Shown here piece after piece: positions 52,324 through 62,056 of a stretch of DNA of 64,000 nt (the stretch's first letter is position 1; each line of letters starts with the position of its first letter). The DNA lies in the NCBI GenBank assembly GCA_035477215.1, contig DATIKU010000014.1, positions 161,684 to 225,683 of the forward strand, in the 5' to 3' direction. This stretch comes from Spirochaetota bacterium. Lineage in GTDB: Bacteria > Spirochaetota > UBA4802 > UBA5368. A program made the position numbers and the translations under genes. Under the pieces are notes generated by a model. It searched no databases and had not been told where the DNA came from. It saw only the letters and a program-made list of their open reading frames with translations.

Positions 52324-53295
52324 TCAGGCTTTTTCGCTGGGAATCGAGCCGATGAGGAGCCCGATGCGTTCACGCCCGCGGGTCCAGTGCCAGTCACTGC
52401 GGGCATTGTAATAAAGGTGCCACGTTTTTTTATCCAGCGGCCGTGCGTCCAGCGCATAGACATGACTTTTCTTCCATCCGGCGCCTTCCGGCCTGACCAG
52501 CGGTTCCGCGACGGTCTGCTTCCAGTTTATGCCGTCCTTCGAGGTGAAAACGAGTATTGCCGAGCCCGAGTGCCTCGTTTTTTCGTTCCAGTATATTCCG
52601 TTTTCGAAACCGGCGAATCCGTCCTCCAGCCGCGCCACCTTGAAGGCGCCGGCGCCGAGGTTGCGCCAGGTATTTTGCGGCGAGGGCGAGATGAGCGGCT
52701 CGGGGCGCGGTACGAACGGTCCGGTGGGGCTTTCGCCCTCCGCCACGCCGATGTAGAGCGGCTCGTTGAACCCGCAGTCGGGAATGTAGACCAGCGATGC
52801 GCTGTAATACAGAAGATAGCGCTTCCCGTGCCTCACCACGCAGGGATTGCCGACCGATTGGCCGAACTTCGCGTCGCGGTGCCAGGCGAGCGTGGGCCGG
52901 AGTATCACAACAGGGTCGCTCCATGTCATGAGATCGTCTGACACCCTGCATTCAATATGCGATTTCCATTTTATCGGAAGCCACGAGAACCACAGAATGT
53001 GTTTACGTGTCCGCTCATAATAGAGATAATACCTGTCGCCGTCTCTGAGGATGAAGGGCCGCATCGCGCTCCCGCAGACGAGACCGGGAAGGCGTGTGAA
53101 CGTTTTGCCGTCGCCGGAGGTGAAGTGGTGTATTCCCATGAGCGAGTGCGCGAACAGATGCCAGGCGCCGTCGGGCGATTCCGCCGGCGTGAGAAAGCTC
53201 GGGTCCGCGATGATGGGCGAGGGGAACGGCGGCTCGATGATCGGGTTGCCGTCGTACTCGCGCCACTTGAGCGACTTGAATGCGGATGTTTTCAT
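52324..53295 (-). CDS. GH43/GH130-like five-bladed beta-propeller glycosidase or phosphorylase
   Basis: A 323-residue protein with propeller blades: ADPSFLTPAESPDGAWHLFA, AMRPFILRDGDRYYLYYER, GNPCVVRHGKRYLLYYSAS and GAFKVARLEDGFAGFENG. It matches the glycosyl-hydrolase 43/32/62/130 superfamily. No signal peptide is seen, so substrates would be cytoplasmic oligosaccharides. Start ATG 53295 with GGAGGGGAC upstream; a GTG one codon before is in frame. It stands alone, about 39 kb from the sugar cluster, so any link to that cluster is only a guess. Confidence 0.75.
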   Translation of the reverse strand: MKTSAFKSLKWREYDGNPIIEPPFPSPIIADPSFLTPAESPDGAWHLFAHSLMGIHHFTSGDGKTFTRLPGLVCGSAMRPFILRDGDRYYLYYERTRKHILWFSWLPIKWKSHIECRVSDDLMTWSDPVVILRPTLAWHRDAKFGQSVGNPCVVRHGKRYLLYYSASLVYIPDCGFNEPLYIGVAEGESPTGPFVPRPEPLISPSPQNTWRNLGAGAFKVARLEDGFAGFENGIYWNEKTRHSGSAILVFTSKDGINWKQTVAEPLVRPEGAGWKKSHVYALDARPLDKKTWHLYYNARSDWHWTRGRERIGLLIGSIPSEKA

Positions 53296-53539
53296 CACGT
53301 CCCCTCCTTATTTACTTTTTCCGGCGATTGCTTTGGCGGGAAGGGCGGACCGCTCCCACTCCCCTGTGAAGTGTTTCTCAGCGTACGGCCGAATTCAAGC
53401 CGGGTCAATTAAAAAAACCGCGGGCCGTCCGGGGAATTATTTTCCTTTGTGCTTGCAACATGAATTCACACGGGCGCAGAAATAAAATTCTGGACATTTT
53501 TTACGTAACGAGTTAAATGCCCGGTGTCATGAGGGGAAA

Positions 53540-56530
53540 ATGAGCGAATCCAGGTACCGTATTGAAGTCTATTCCACAATAAATGATCATCGTGGCGGGG
53601 TTTTAAAAGCGAAACTCGAGCGCCTCGGATGCCGCGTGTCGGCGGTAACGACGACCGACAACTACCTGGTCAACGTCGAGCTTTCGCGCGGAGAGGCCGA
53701 ATCGGTAGGCCGCATGCTCGCCAACCCCGTAACCCAGGCGTACGCGATCAACGAGCCCTTTGTGCCGGCGCGGTTTCGCCATGCGCTCGAGATCGGCTTT
53801 CTTCCCGGCGTCACCGACAACGTCGCGCATACCGTGCGCGAATCGATAGAAGATTTACTGAAGCGGCGGCTCGATCCCGAAACCTCCGTCTTTACCTCGA
53901 TAAGCTATTTCCTGGACGGCGAGATCGCCCCGGAAGAGGTACGGCGCATCGGTATGGAGTTGTACAATCCGCTCATTCAGCGCATCAAGGCGCTCGACGC
54001 GGCCGAATATTCCTTGGCGGGCGGAATGGGGCGGGCGCTTCCCCTGGTGCATATCCATGAGCGTCCCGAGGCGGACGAGGTGAGCTTGGATCTTTCCGAA
54101 GGCGAGCTTCGGCGTCTGGGCAGGGAGGGTATTCCCGACGCCGACGGAAGCCGCAGGGGGCCGCTCGCGCTCGACATGCTTTCGCTCGAGGCAATCCGCC
54201 GTTATTTCCGCGAGGACGAAAAACGCAACCCGACCGACATCGAGCTCGAATCGATCGCGCAGACCTGGTCCGAGCACTGCAAACATACCATCTTCGCCGC
54301 GCGCCTTGACGAGCTCGACGACGGCGTCTTCCGGCGCTTCATCCGCGAAGCCACCATGCGCGTGCGGCGCGAAAAGGGCGCGGACGATTTCTGCGTATCC
54401 GTGTTCGAGGACAACTCGGGCGGCATAGAGTTCGACGACGAGTACGTGGTCTCCGACAAGGTCGAGACGCACAACAGCCCCAGCGCCCTGGACCCCTTCG
54501 GCGGGGCCATCACCGGTATAGTGGGGGTAAACCGCGACACCATGGGCTTCGGCATGGCCGCCCGGCCCATCGCCAACCGCTACGGCTTCTGCTTCGCCGA
54601 TCCCTTCGACGAGCGGCCGCTGTACCGCGCGAAGGACGAAGGCTCGAAACTCCTCTCGCCGCGACGAATCATGGAAGGCGTTATCCACGGCGTCAACGTG
54701 GGAGGCAACTGCTCGGGCATCCCGACGCCGCAGGGCTTCGTCTATTTCGACGACCGCTACAAGGGCAAGCCCCTTGTGTTCGTGGGCACGATCGGCCTCT
54801 TGCCGAAGAAGGTGAACGGCAGGCCCTCGACCGAAAAGAAGGCCATGCCTGGCGATTGCATCGTCATGGCGGGCGGGCGTGTGGGACGCGACGGCATCCA
54901 CGGCGCGACCTTCTCGTCCGAGGCGCTCAACTCGGGGAGCCCCGCCACGGCCGTACAGATAGGCGACCCCATCACCCAGAAGAAGATGTCCGATGCCATA
55001 GTGAAAGAGGCGCGCGAAAAGGACCTGTATCATTCCATTACCGATAACGGGGCCGGGGGCCTTTCGTGCTCGGTCGCCGAAATGGCGAAGGAGGCCGGCG
55101 GCTTCGAGGTGGAGCTTGAGAAGGTGCCGCTGAAGTACCCGGGCCTGGCCCCCTGGCAGATATGGGTGAGCGAATCGCAGGAGCGCATGACGCTCGCCGT
55201 GCCCCCGGAGAAATGCAACGAGTTCATTACGCTCATGGAGAGCCGCGGCGTGGAGGCCACCATTATCGGCCGCTTCACCGGCTCGCCGCGCGGCATCGTC
55301 ACCTACAGGGGCAAAAAGGTCTTCGACCTCGACATGGACTTTTTGCACAACGGGCTTCCGCGCAAGAACCTGAAAACGGCGCGGCCGTCAAAACCCGCGA
55401 TCATCCCTGATTTTCCCGCACCCGCCGACATGACCGGAGCATTCCACGCGATGCTTTCGCGGCTCAATATCGCGGGCTTCGAGTTCATCTCGACGCAGTA
55501 CGACCACGAGGTGCAGGCCAATTCGGCCATCAAGCCGCTCCATGGCCGCGGCCGCGTCAACGCCCTCGTCTCGGTGATACGGCCGATTCCGGGCTCGAGA
55601 AAGGGCGTGGTGCTCTCGCAGGGGCTTTACCCATCGTACAGCGAGATCGACCCCTATCGCATGGCCGCCTGCTCCATCGACACGGCGGTGCGCAACGCCG
55701 TGTCGGCGGGCGGAAGCCTGAAGCGGCTTGCGCTCCTCGACAATTTCTGCTGGTGCGATTCGGACAATCCCGAGCGGCTGTGGCAGCTTCGTGAAGCGGC
55801 GCAGGCGTGCTACGATTACGCTGTCGCCTACGGCACGCCGTTCATCTCGGGCAAGGACAGCATGTACAACGACTTTCGGGGGTTCGATGAAAACTTCGAC
55901 CCGGTGAGCATCTCCGTGCCGCCGACACTCCTCGTCTCCTCCATCGGGATCGTCGGCGACGTCATGCTGTGCCAGACCATGGATTTCAAGTTCGACGGCG
56001 ATTATATCTATGTCATCGGCAATACGTACGATGAAACCGCGGGAAGCGAATACACGGCCATGACGGCCGTAATGAACGACCGCCGCGGCGCGCTGTATGG
56101 AAGCGAGGTGCCCCGCGTGGACGCCGCGGCCAATGCGCGGCTGTACGGCGCGTTCGAACGCGCGCTTGCCGGGGGACTCGCGGCCTCGTCGGTGTCGGTG
56201 GAGCGCGGCGGGCTTGGCATTGCCATGGCGCGCTCGGCGATGGCGGGAGAGCTGGGCGTGAACGTGGACCTGGCCCTTGTGCCCGGAGGCGAGGCCCTGC
56301 GCGAGGATGTCATCCTTTATTCGGAGTCGCAGGGCCGCCTTATAGTTTCGGTCGCGCCGGGGAACTGCGCCGCCTTCGAGGGACTATTCGCAGGCCTACC
56401 CTGCGCGCGGATAGGGCGGGTCACGCGCGACGTGGCGATCATAATCCGCGGGTGCGACGGCGCACCGGCCGTTACCAGCGACGTCGCCCGCTGCCTCGAG
56501 AGTTATCGCGCGACGTTCAGGAATTTTTAG
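53540..56530 (+). CDS. purL: Phosphoribosylformylglycinamidine synthase with N-terminal tandem PurS-like domains
   Basis: A 996-residue protein. The first 150 residues are two PurS-like units in tandem (1-75, then about 82-155, FLPGVTDNVAHTVRESIEDL). The PurL body follows, with TWSEHCKHTIFAAR, VSDKVETHNSPSALDPFGGA, NVGGNCSGIPTPQG and a second ATP-grasp-type half. With PurQ (next gene, supplying ammonia) it converts FGAR to FGAM in purine synthesis. Fusion of PurS to PurL with a separate PurQ differs from both the three-piece and the single-chain forms. GAGGGGAAA precedes the ATG. Confidence 0.95.
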   Translation: MSESRYRIEVYSTINDHRGGVLKAKLERLGCRVSAVTTTDNYLVNVELSRGEAESVGRMLANPVTQAYAINEPFVPARFRHALEIGFLPGVTDNVAHTVRESIEDLLKRRLDPETSVFTSISYFLDGEIAPEEVRRIGMELYNPLIQRIKALDAAEYSLAGGMGRALPLVHIHERPEADEVSLDLSEGELRRLGREGIPDADGSRRGPLALDMLSLEAIRRYFREDEKRNPTDIELESIAQTWSEHCKHTIFAARLDELDDGVFRRFIREATMRVRREKGADDFCVSVFEDNSGGIEFDDEYVVSDKVETHNSPSALDPFGGAITGIVGVNRDTMGFGMAARPIANRYGFCFADPFDERPLYRAKDEGSKLLSPRRIMEGVIHGVNVGGNCSGIPTPQGFVYFDDRYKGKPLVFVGTIGLLPKKVNGRPSTEKKAMPGDCIVMAGGRVGRDGIHGATFSSEALNSGSPATAVQIGDPITQKKMSDAIVKEAREKDLYHSITDNGAGGLSCSVAEMAKEAGGFEVELEKVPLKYPGLAPWQIWVSESQERMTLAVPPEKCNEFITLMESRGVEATIIGRFTGSPRGIVTYRGKKVFDLDMDFLHNGLPRKNLKTARPSKPAIIPDFPAPADMTGAFHAMLSRLNIAGFEFISTQYDHEVQANSAIKPLHGRGRVNALVSVIRPIPGSRKGVVLSQGLYPSYSEIDPYRMAACSIDTAVRNAVSAGGSLKRLALLDNFCWCDSDNPERLWQLREAAQACYDYAVAYGTPFISGKDSMYNDFRGFDENFDPVSISVPPTLLVSSIGIVGDVMLCQTMDFKFDGDYIYVIGNTYDETAGSEYTAMTAVMNDRRGALYGSEVPRVDAAANARLYGAFERALAGGLAASSVSVERGGLGIAMARSAMAGELGVNVDLALVPGGEALREDVILYSESQGRLIVSVAPGNCAAFEGLFAGLPCARIGRVTRDVAIIIRGCDGAPAVTSDVARCLESYRATFRNF

Positions 56531-56571
56531 TATGCCGTTGGACGCATAAAACAACAGGGGATGTCACGTTC

Positions 56572-57381
56572 ATGCCAAAACCAGCCGTACTCGTGCTCAC
56601 CGGATATGGAATAAACTGCGACGAGGAGACGCGCTACGCCTTCGAGCGCGCCGGCGCCGACGCGCGCATCGTGCACATCAACGACATCATCGCCTCGCCG
56701 GCAATGATGGCGCACTTTCAGATAGTGGCGTTTCCGGGCGGTTTTTCGTACGGCGATGACACCGGAAGCGGCAAGGCGCTCGCCAACCGCGTAAAGAACA
56801 ACCTCATGGACGAGTTTCGCTCCTTCATAGAGCGCGACACGCTCATGCTCGGAATCTGCAACGGCTTTCAGGTGATGGCGAACCTCGGCATCGTACCGGC
56901 CCTGGTCGAAACTATCGGAGACGTCCAGGTGTCGCTCGAGCGCAACAACACCGCCCGGTACCAGTGCCGGTGGGTGGACCTGGCCGTAGGTCCGGGAAAC
57001 GCCTCGGTTTTTATAAAGGGAATGGAGCGCCTGCATGTTCCCGTTGCGCACGGAGAGGGCAACTTCTACGCGTCGTCGGAGGTGCTTGCGGCGATCGAGG
57101 AGAAGAAGCTCGTTGCCCTGCGTTATGTGCGGCCCGACGGATCGCCGGCGGACGGGGAGTTTCCGTTCAACCCCAATGGTTCGTTAGACGATATCGCAGC
57201 GATATCGGACGCGAGCGGCCGAATACTCGGCATGATGCCCCATCCCGAGCGGAACATCCTGTTCACCCAGCGCGATGACTGGACGTATATAAGGGAGAAG
57301 GCTAAAAGGGAAGGGGCCCGTCCGGACGAAGAGAGCGAGGGGATGACCTTGTTCCGAAACGCCGTCCGCTACTTTAAGTAA
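56572..57381 (+). CDS. purQ: Phosphoribosylformylglycinamidine synthase glutaminase subunit
   Basis: A 269-residue class I glutamine amidotransferase. The nucleophile elbow is MLGICNGFQVMANLG, and HGEGNF and the HPER motif (GMMPHPERNI) carry other PurQ residues. It supplies ammonia from glutamine to PurL. I take the ATG at 56572 (MPKPAVLVLTGYGINCDEE); the frame is open further upstream but that part lies in purL. It is 41 bases after purL. Confidence 0.96.
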   Translation: MPKPAVLVLTGYGINCDEETRYAFERAGADARIVHINDIIASPAMMAHFQIVAFPGGFSYGDDTGSGKALANRVKNNLMDEFRSFIERDTLMLGICNGFQVMANLGIVPALVETIGDVQVSLERNNTARYQCRWVDLAVGPGNASVFIKGMERLHVPVAHGEGNFYASSEVLAAIEEKKLVALRYVRPDGSPADGEFPFNPNGSLDDIAAISDASGRILGMMPHPERNILFTQRDDWTYIREKAKREGARPDEESEGMTLFRNAVRYFK

Positions 57382-57489
57382 ACGGCATCCCCGTACGGAA
57401 GGCGAAGCGACCGGTGGAGGCCCGCCGGAATGGTCGATCGATGGCCGTGGCGCTGAATCGATTTTGGCCATCATGTTTTTCGGGTTACC

Positions 57490-57512
57490 GTCCCCCGTTG
57501 TCAGCGGGGGAC
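57490..57512. terminator. Hairpin between convergent purQ and repeat-lipoprotein genes
   Basis: GTCCCCCG (57490-57497) pairs perfectly with CGGGGGAC (57505-57512) across a 7-base loop. No T-run follows on either strand. It lies between two convergent stops (57381 and 57532) and probably ends both transcripts. Confidence 0.4.
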
Positions 57513-57531
57513 AGTGCCGGGGCATCCCGAC

Positions 57532-58827
57532 TTAAAATTTCGACTTTTTGTCAAGCATGTAGCGGCCGGAATTCTCAGCATCGAGCGCGCCGCTGGGCTG
57601 ATAGAACTTCCATTCGCCGTTCTTCTTGCCGGTCATGTATTCGCCCTCGGCCTTGAGTTTTCCGTTCGGATAATACTCCTTGTACGGGCCGTTCAGCTTG
57701 TCCATCATGAAGGTGCCCTCTATTTTCGCGGTCCTGGTTCCGGGGAAATATTCCGTCCATTTGCCGTTCTTCTTGAGGGCCAGCCATTTGCCCGACCAGC
57801 GGAAGCTCGTATTGTTTTTCGCGTCGTCCGCGGGCGGTTCCGCCGCCTCCATGGTGCCTGCGCTCTTGCCGTCCTTCATCACGTCGAAGACGGCCTTGGG
57901 GATTCCGAGCAGGTCGCCTTCGCCGATGAGCGTGCCGTTCTCATACAGCCGGTTTCCGCCGCCGCTTACCATCCCGCCCAGAAGAGCGAGCTCCATGACC
58001 TTGCGGCCGGACCCCTCGTAGAAATTCCAGAGCCCGGTTTCCTTGCCTTCCCTGTATGCGCCCTCTTTCAGGAGCTTTCCCTCGCGCGAGAAAAAGCGCC
58101 AGACCCCCTCGGGCTTGTTTTTCATGAAGGATGCGTCGGCGGCCATCTGCCCGTTATCGTGGTAGAAGCGCCACTTGCCGGTCTTTTCGTCCGCGGCGTT
58201 GGAGCCTTCCATCTTCTTCTTGCCGCTGGGATACCACTCGGTCGCCTGGCCGTCCTTCTGGTTGTTCTTGTACCAGGCGATCTCCTTCGGCTTGCCGTCC
58301 TCGAAGTATTCCTGCGAGCGGCCGTTCTTCACGCCGTCGCGGAACTCCTCTTCTTTCCACACCTTTCCTGACTTAAAGAAGGAGGTTTTGACGCCCTCCA
58401 TGCCTCCGATCGGCATGGTGAATCCTGACTCGGTCTTCTCCTTGATAACATAATTGGCCTTCCACATCAGCTCGCCGGTCTCGTGATACCCCTTCCATTC
58501 GCCGGTCCGCTGGTCCTCTACGAACTCGCCGTCGGTGCTCTTCTGGCCGTTCTTGTAGTAGAAGGTCCACATTCCCTGCTGCTTGTTATTGAGGTATTCG
58601 CCCTCGCCGAGCTTTTCACCCGATGTCTTATGGTGCAGGGTCCATTTCCCCTGTTTCTCCTTGCCCATGACCGGGCCCTCGCCCTTCAGGGACTTGTCTT
58701 CCCAGTATTCCTTGATGATTTTCGTACCCTCGGGCGCGCCTGCCGCGCCCTTGTCTTTCGGGGTGGATTTGCACGAAAGCGCGAAAAAGGCGATCGCGAT
58801 AACGGCGACGATCTTCTTGTAGTTCAT
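57532..58827 (-). CDS. YwqK/MORN-like repeat lipoprotein
   Basis: A 431-residue protein. A lipobox follows a hydrophobic leader (VIAIAFFALSCKSTPK), then about fifteen repeats of 22-24 residues with the theme G-W-x-F/Y-Y-x-x-x-G-x-x-x-x-E-G, for example GMWTFYYKNGQKSTDGEF and GKWRFYHDNGQMAADASF. The pattern is that of the YwqK-type or MORN-2 repeats used in lipoproteins and in antitoxin-like proteins. It is probably an outer- or inner-membrane surface protein. ATG 58827 has GAGGAG upstream; the open frame to 58947 adds a non-signal extension. Confidence 0.88.
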   Translation of the reverse strand: MNYKKIVAVIAIAFFALSCKSTPKDKGAAGAPEGTKIIKEYWEDKSLKGEGPVMGKEKQGKWTLHHKTSGEKLGEGEYLNNKQQGMWTFYYKNGQKSTDGEFVEDQRTGEWKGYHETGELMWKANYVIKEKTESGFTMPIGGMEGVKTSFFKSGKVWKEEEFRDGVKNGRSQEYFEDGKPKEIAWYKNNQKDGQATEWYPSGKKKMEGSNAADEKTGKWRFYHDNGQMAADASFMKNKPEGVWRFFSREGKLLKEGAYREGKETGLWNFYEGSGRKVMELALLGGMVSGGGNRLYENGTLIGEGDLLGIPKAVFDVMKDGKSAGTMEAAEPPADDAKNNTSFRWSGKWLALKKNGKWTEYFPGTRTAKIEGTFMMDKLNGPYKEYYPNGKLKAEGEYMTGKKNGEWKFYQPSGALDAENSGRYMLDKKSKF

Positions 58828-59049
58828 GGTCACTGCTCCTCGTTTTTCATGATGGATGGGGCGGTTCGACAGGACGCCGTATGTATGTGGTGGCGTATGT
58901 GCCCGCGAAACCCGGTAATCGTAGCCCAAAATTGCCCGGTGTGTCAATATTTTAATTCTTAAAAGCCGCGTACCGGCCGAAAATAAAGGAGACGAAACCG
59001 TGCCCGCCCGTTCCGGGGGCGATCCTTTATACCGTGCGAGGTGATTCGT

Positions 59050-59844
59050 ATGATGAGGTCATTGTGGACAGCCGCATCCGGAATGGTGAGCCAGCAGTTC
59101 AATATAGACACCATCTCCAACAACCTGTCGAACGTCAATACAACCGGTTTCAAGAAGAACCGGGCCGAGTTCGAGGACCTCATTTACCAGACCCTGTTGA
59201 TGGCGGGCACCCCGGCCACCGAGGTGTCGGAGGTCCCGACGGGAATCCAGGTGGGCCATGGAGTAAAGACCGCGGCCACACAGAAGCTCTTCCATCAGGG
59301 GAGCCTGCAGTCCACGGAAAACAAGACCGACCTCGCCCTTGAAGGGGAGGGCTTTTTCAAGATACAGCTCTACGACGGCACCTTCGCCTACACGCGCGAC
59401 GGCTCGTTCAAGATCGATTCGAACCGGCAACTGGTCACCTCGAACGGTTATCTCCTCGAGCCTCCGGTGGTGCTTCCCGACAACTTCATTCACGAGACGC
59501 TGGCCACAAGCCAGGATGGCCGGATTACGGTCAAGATCATCGGCGAGGACGATCCGATCGATGTCGGTCAGCTCGAGATATACCGCTTCGTGAACCCCGC
59601 CGGCCTTGCGAGCATAGGCGGAAACCTCTTCAAGACCACTCCCGCCTCCGGCGAGGAGATACCGGGCCAGCCGGGCATGGGCGGCATGGCGAAGACCCAC
59701 CAGGGCTTCCTCGAGATGTCGAACGTGAAGGTGGTCGAGGAGATGGTAAACATGATCGTGGCCCAGCGCGCCTACGAGATCAACTCCAAGGCCATCCAGA
59801 CCTCGGATTCGATGCTCGCCACGGCGATAGGGCTCAAGCGGTAG
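59050..59844 (+). CDS. flgG: Flagellar distal rod protein FlgG
   Basis: A 264-residue FlgG. It opens with MMRSLWTAASGM and the flagellar rod motif NNLSNVNTTGFKKNRAEFED, and ends with MSNVKVVEEMVNMIVAQRAY and the AYEINSKAIQTSDSML coiled segment. It forms the distal rod of the periplasmic flagellum. The ATG at 59050 has GAGGTGA upstream; the in-frame GTG at 59041 is less likely. The gene heads a tight operon. Confidence 0.97.
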   Translation: MMRSLWTAASGMVSQQFNIDTISNNLSNVNTTGFKKNRAEFEDLIYQTLLMAGTPATEVSEVPTGIQVGHGVKTAATQKLFHQGSLQSTENKTDLALEGEGFFKIQLYDGTFAYTRDGSFKIDSNRQLVTSNGYLLEPPVVLPDNFIHETLATSQDGRITVKIIGEDDPIDVGQLEIYRFVNPAGLASIGGNLFKTTPASGEEIPGQPGMGGMAKTHQGFLEMSNVKVVEEMVNMIVAQRAYEINSKAIQTSDSMLATAIGLKR

Positions 59845-59849
59845 GCGCC

Positions 59850-60383
59850 ATGCGTAAACTCCTGACCGCGACGGCGGTCGCCGTGCTGATTGCCGCTTCG
59901 GCGGCTCCATCCTCCGCGGCCGTCATCGTGTATCTCGTTTCGCGCGCCGAGCTAAGCAAAGCGCCCGCACTCGGCGACGTGGCGAGTATTGACGCCGCGC
60001 CCGGGATCAGAAACATGCTTTTGAACCTCGCCATTCCGGAGAAGGCCCTTTCGGACGGATATGTCGACCGCCGCGAAGTAGAGGACCTGCTCGCCGCCGC
60101 GGTGAGCGAGGGAGTGCTTGTTTACGGCAACGCTGTGCGGGTGAACCGTATGGTCAGGGAAGAACCCGCCGCGCAAGAAGGGAGCGCGGTTGTTTCCGAA
60201 CAGCTCGTTCGCACCGGCGATGCGGTGAATGTGCGCGTGAAGAATAACGGCATAATCATAGAGCTTTCCGGAAACGCGCTCCAGGGCGGGGCCAGGGGCG
60301 ACGAGGTCGCGGTGAAGCTGAAGGGAAACCGTACGCTCAAAGGGCGGGTCGTACAGAAAAGCCTTATAGAGCTGGCGTTATGA
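59850..60383 (+). CDS. flgA: Flagellar P-ring assembly chaperone FlgA
   Basis: A 177-residue exported protein: signal peptide (about 1-23), then the SAF-like C-terminal half with GDAVNVRVKNNGIIIELSG and LKGRVVQKS, the closing FlgA pattern. It helps FlgI assemble around the rod. Sequence is divergent; position between flgG and flgH makes the call firm. Stop overlaps flgH by 4 bases. Confidence 0.85.
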   Translation: MRKLLTATAVAVLIAASAAPSSAAVIVYLVSRAELSKAPALGDVASIDAAPGIRNMLLNLAIPEKALSDGYVDRREVEDLLAAAVSEGVLVYGNAVRVNRMVREEPAAQEGSAVVSEQLVRTGDAVNVRVKNNGIIIELSGNALQGGARGDEVAVKLKGNRTLKGRVVQKSLIELAL

Positions 60384-61030
60384 GCGGTTTATCGACCGGG
60401 ATAAAGATACTTTCCGTCCTCTGTGGCGTTCTCGTCTGCGGAACGGTCTCGGGGAAGAGCATCTGGACCGACAAGAACATCTATTCCTCGGGCGAAAGCC
60501 TTCAGGTGGGCGATATCATATCGGTGCAGGTGGACGATATCTCGCAACTGCGCTTCACCATGGCGCTTGCGGACAGCAACAGCTTCAACCTCAACTCCAG
60601 GCCGGATGCCGGTATAACGGGTTTCCTGCCAAAAGTCAATTCCGAGCGAAAGATCACAAATACCGACAAGACCGAAGTATCGGGCCGCGGCAATTTAAAG
60701 ATCGTTATAGGATCGCGCGTAACGGCGCGAAGGGACGACGGCAAGTACCAGATAGCCGGGGTGCGTTCGTACTCGTTCAACGGCGCGGCGAACCAGTTCG
60801 CCGTGAGCGGCATAATCGATCCGGCATCGGTGAAGGGGCGCACCGTACACTCCAGGGACGTCGCCGACTTCCGGCTGGACATACGCGGGGTGAAGGAGGT
60901 CCCGGGCGTCAACATCACCCGCCCCGCGCCGGGACCGGACGAGAGCGCGACGAGCTCGCTCACCGAAGAGGAGAAACAGCGCATCATCGTCGATTACCTC
61001 AATAAGATGCTTCGGGAAATGGGGCGCTGA
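60380..61030 (+). CDS. flgH: Flagellar L-ring protein FlgH
   Basis: A 216-residue protein with a signal-like N-terminus (ILSVLCGVLVCGTVSG) and the FlgH pattern GDIISVQVDDISQLRFTM, then VTARRDDGKYQIAGVRSYSF, and SVKGRTVHSRDVADFRLDI. The usual lipobox is not clear (the residue before Cys is Val), so it may be unlipidated. FlgH forms the outer-membrane L ring, although in spirochaetes the flagellum stays in the periplasm. It starts by overlapping the flgA stop. Confidence 0.9.
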   Translation: MSGLSTGIKILSVLCGVLVCGTVSGKSIWTDKNIYSSGESLQVGDIISVQVDDISQLRFTMALADSNSFNLNSRPDAGITGFLPKVNSERKITNTDKTEVSGRGNLKIVIGSRVTARRDDGKYQIAGVRSYSFNGAANQFAVSGIIDPASVKGRTVHSRDVADFRLDIRGVKEVPGVNITRPAPGPDESATSSLTEEEKQRIIVDYLNKMLREMGR

Positions 61031-61033
61031 GCC

Positions 61034-62050
61034 ATGAGACTGATAAAGACGGCCTTGCTTGTCCTTGCCGGGTGTGCGTTCGCCATAACGGCGGTTTATG
61101 CCGAGGTTACCGTCAGGGTCAAGGACATAGCGTTCATCGACGGCCTGAAGGAAAACCAGGTCTTCGGCTTCGGCCTGGTGATGGGCCTGCAGGGCACGGG
61201 CGACTCGCAGTCGGTGCTAACCCAGTCGGCGCTTAAAAACCTTCTAAAAAACGTCGGCATACTGGAGGATGAAATTATTAAGTCTAAGAACACCGCCGCG
61301 GTGCTCGTTACCGGAAAACTCCCTCCCTTCGTCAGGGTGGGCGACAAGATAAGCGTTTCGGTTTCGTCGATCGGCGACGCGAAGTCGCTCGAGGGCGGGG
61401 TTCTCGTGCAGTCGCCGCTTCGCGGCGCCGACAACGCCATTTACGCGGTAGCGCAGGGAACGCTCTCGTTCGACGAGCCCGCGCGCGGGCGCAAAAGTGT
61501 GAAGACCGCGGCGCGAATAATAAGCGGCGGCATCGTGGAGCGCGAGATCGAACCTGAAATAGTGGTGGAGAACGGCGTGTCGCTCGTAATGAAGAACTGG
61601 GACTTCTTCGAGGCCGATCAGATCATCAAAGCGATCGCGGAAAAGTATCCGGGAGCGAACCCGACCATGGCAAAGGGCGGCAAGATACGGCTGTCCCTGC
61701 CGGAGAACGTGGCCTTCGCCGAGTTCATCTCCACGGTGGAAAACATCGAGATCACGCCCGGCAACCGCGCCCGCGTGGTGGTGAACGAGAAGGACGGCAC
61801 CATCGTGATGGGCGGCGATGTGCGCATCTCCGAGGCCGTGGTGAGCAAGGACGGCGTTACGATACGGGTCGAGAAGAGCAAGGACAAGGGTTCGGATAAA
61901 GCCTCGGTGGCGCATATCAAGGCCTCGTCGACCGTCAAGGATCTGGTCGATTCGCTGAACTTCATCGGCGCGCCGACGAGGGACATCATCTCGATCCTCA
62001 AGGCGCTCAAGGACGCGGGCGCGCTCCATGCGGAACTCATAGTGAGGTGA
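61034..62050 (+). CDS. flgI: Flagellar P-ring protein FlgI
   Basis: A 338-residue protein with a signal peptide (about 1-23), then RVKDIAFIDGLKENQVFGFG and LVMGLQGTGDSQSVLTQSAL, the hallmark FlgI block, and the C-terminal TVKDLVDSLNFIGAPTRDII. It makes the P ring around the rod in the peptidoglycan layer. It lies 3 bases after flgH. Confidence 0.95.
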   Translation: MRLIKTALLVLAGCAFAITAVYAEVTVRVKDIAFIDGLKENQVFGFGLVMGLQGTGDSQSVLTQSALKNLLKNVGILEDEIIKSKNTAAVLVTGKLPPFVRVGDKISVSVSSIGDAKSLEGGVLVQSPLRGADNAIYAVAQGTLSFDEPARGRKSVKTAARIISGGIVEREIEPEIVVENGVSLVMKNWDFFEADQIIKAIAEKYPGANPTMAKGGKIRLSLPENVAFAEFISTVENIEITPGNRARVVVNEKDGTIVMGGDVRISEAVVSKDGVTIRVEKSKDKGSDKASVAHIKASSTVKDLVDSLNFIGAPTRDIISILKALKDAGALHAELIVR

Positions 62051-62056
62051 CCGGAA

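Noticed and set aside
53855..55348. 497-codon minus-strand frame within purL
   Set aside because: Shadow of purL; composition skewed to Ala, Arg, His and Val and no known domain.
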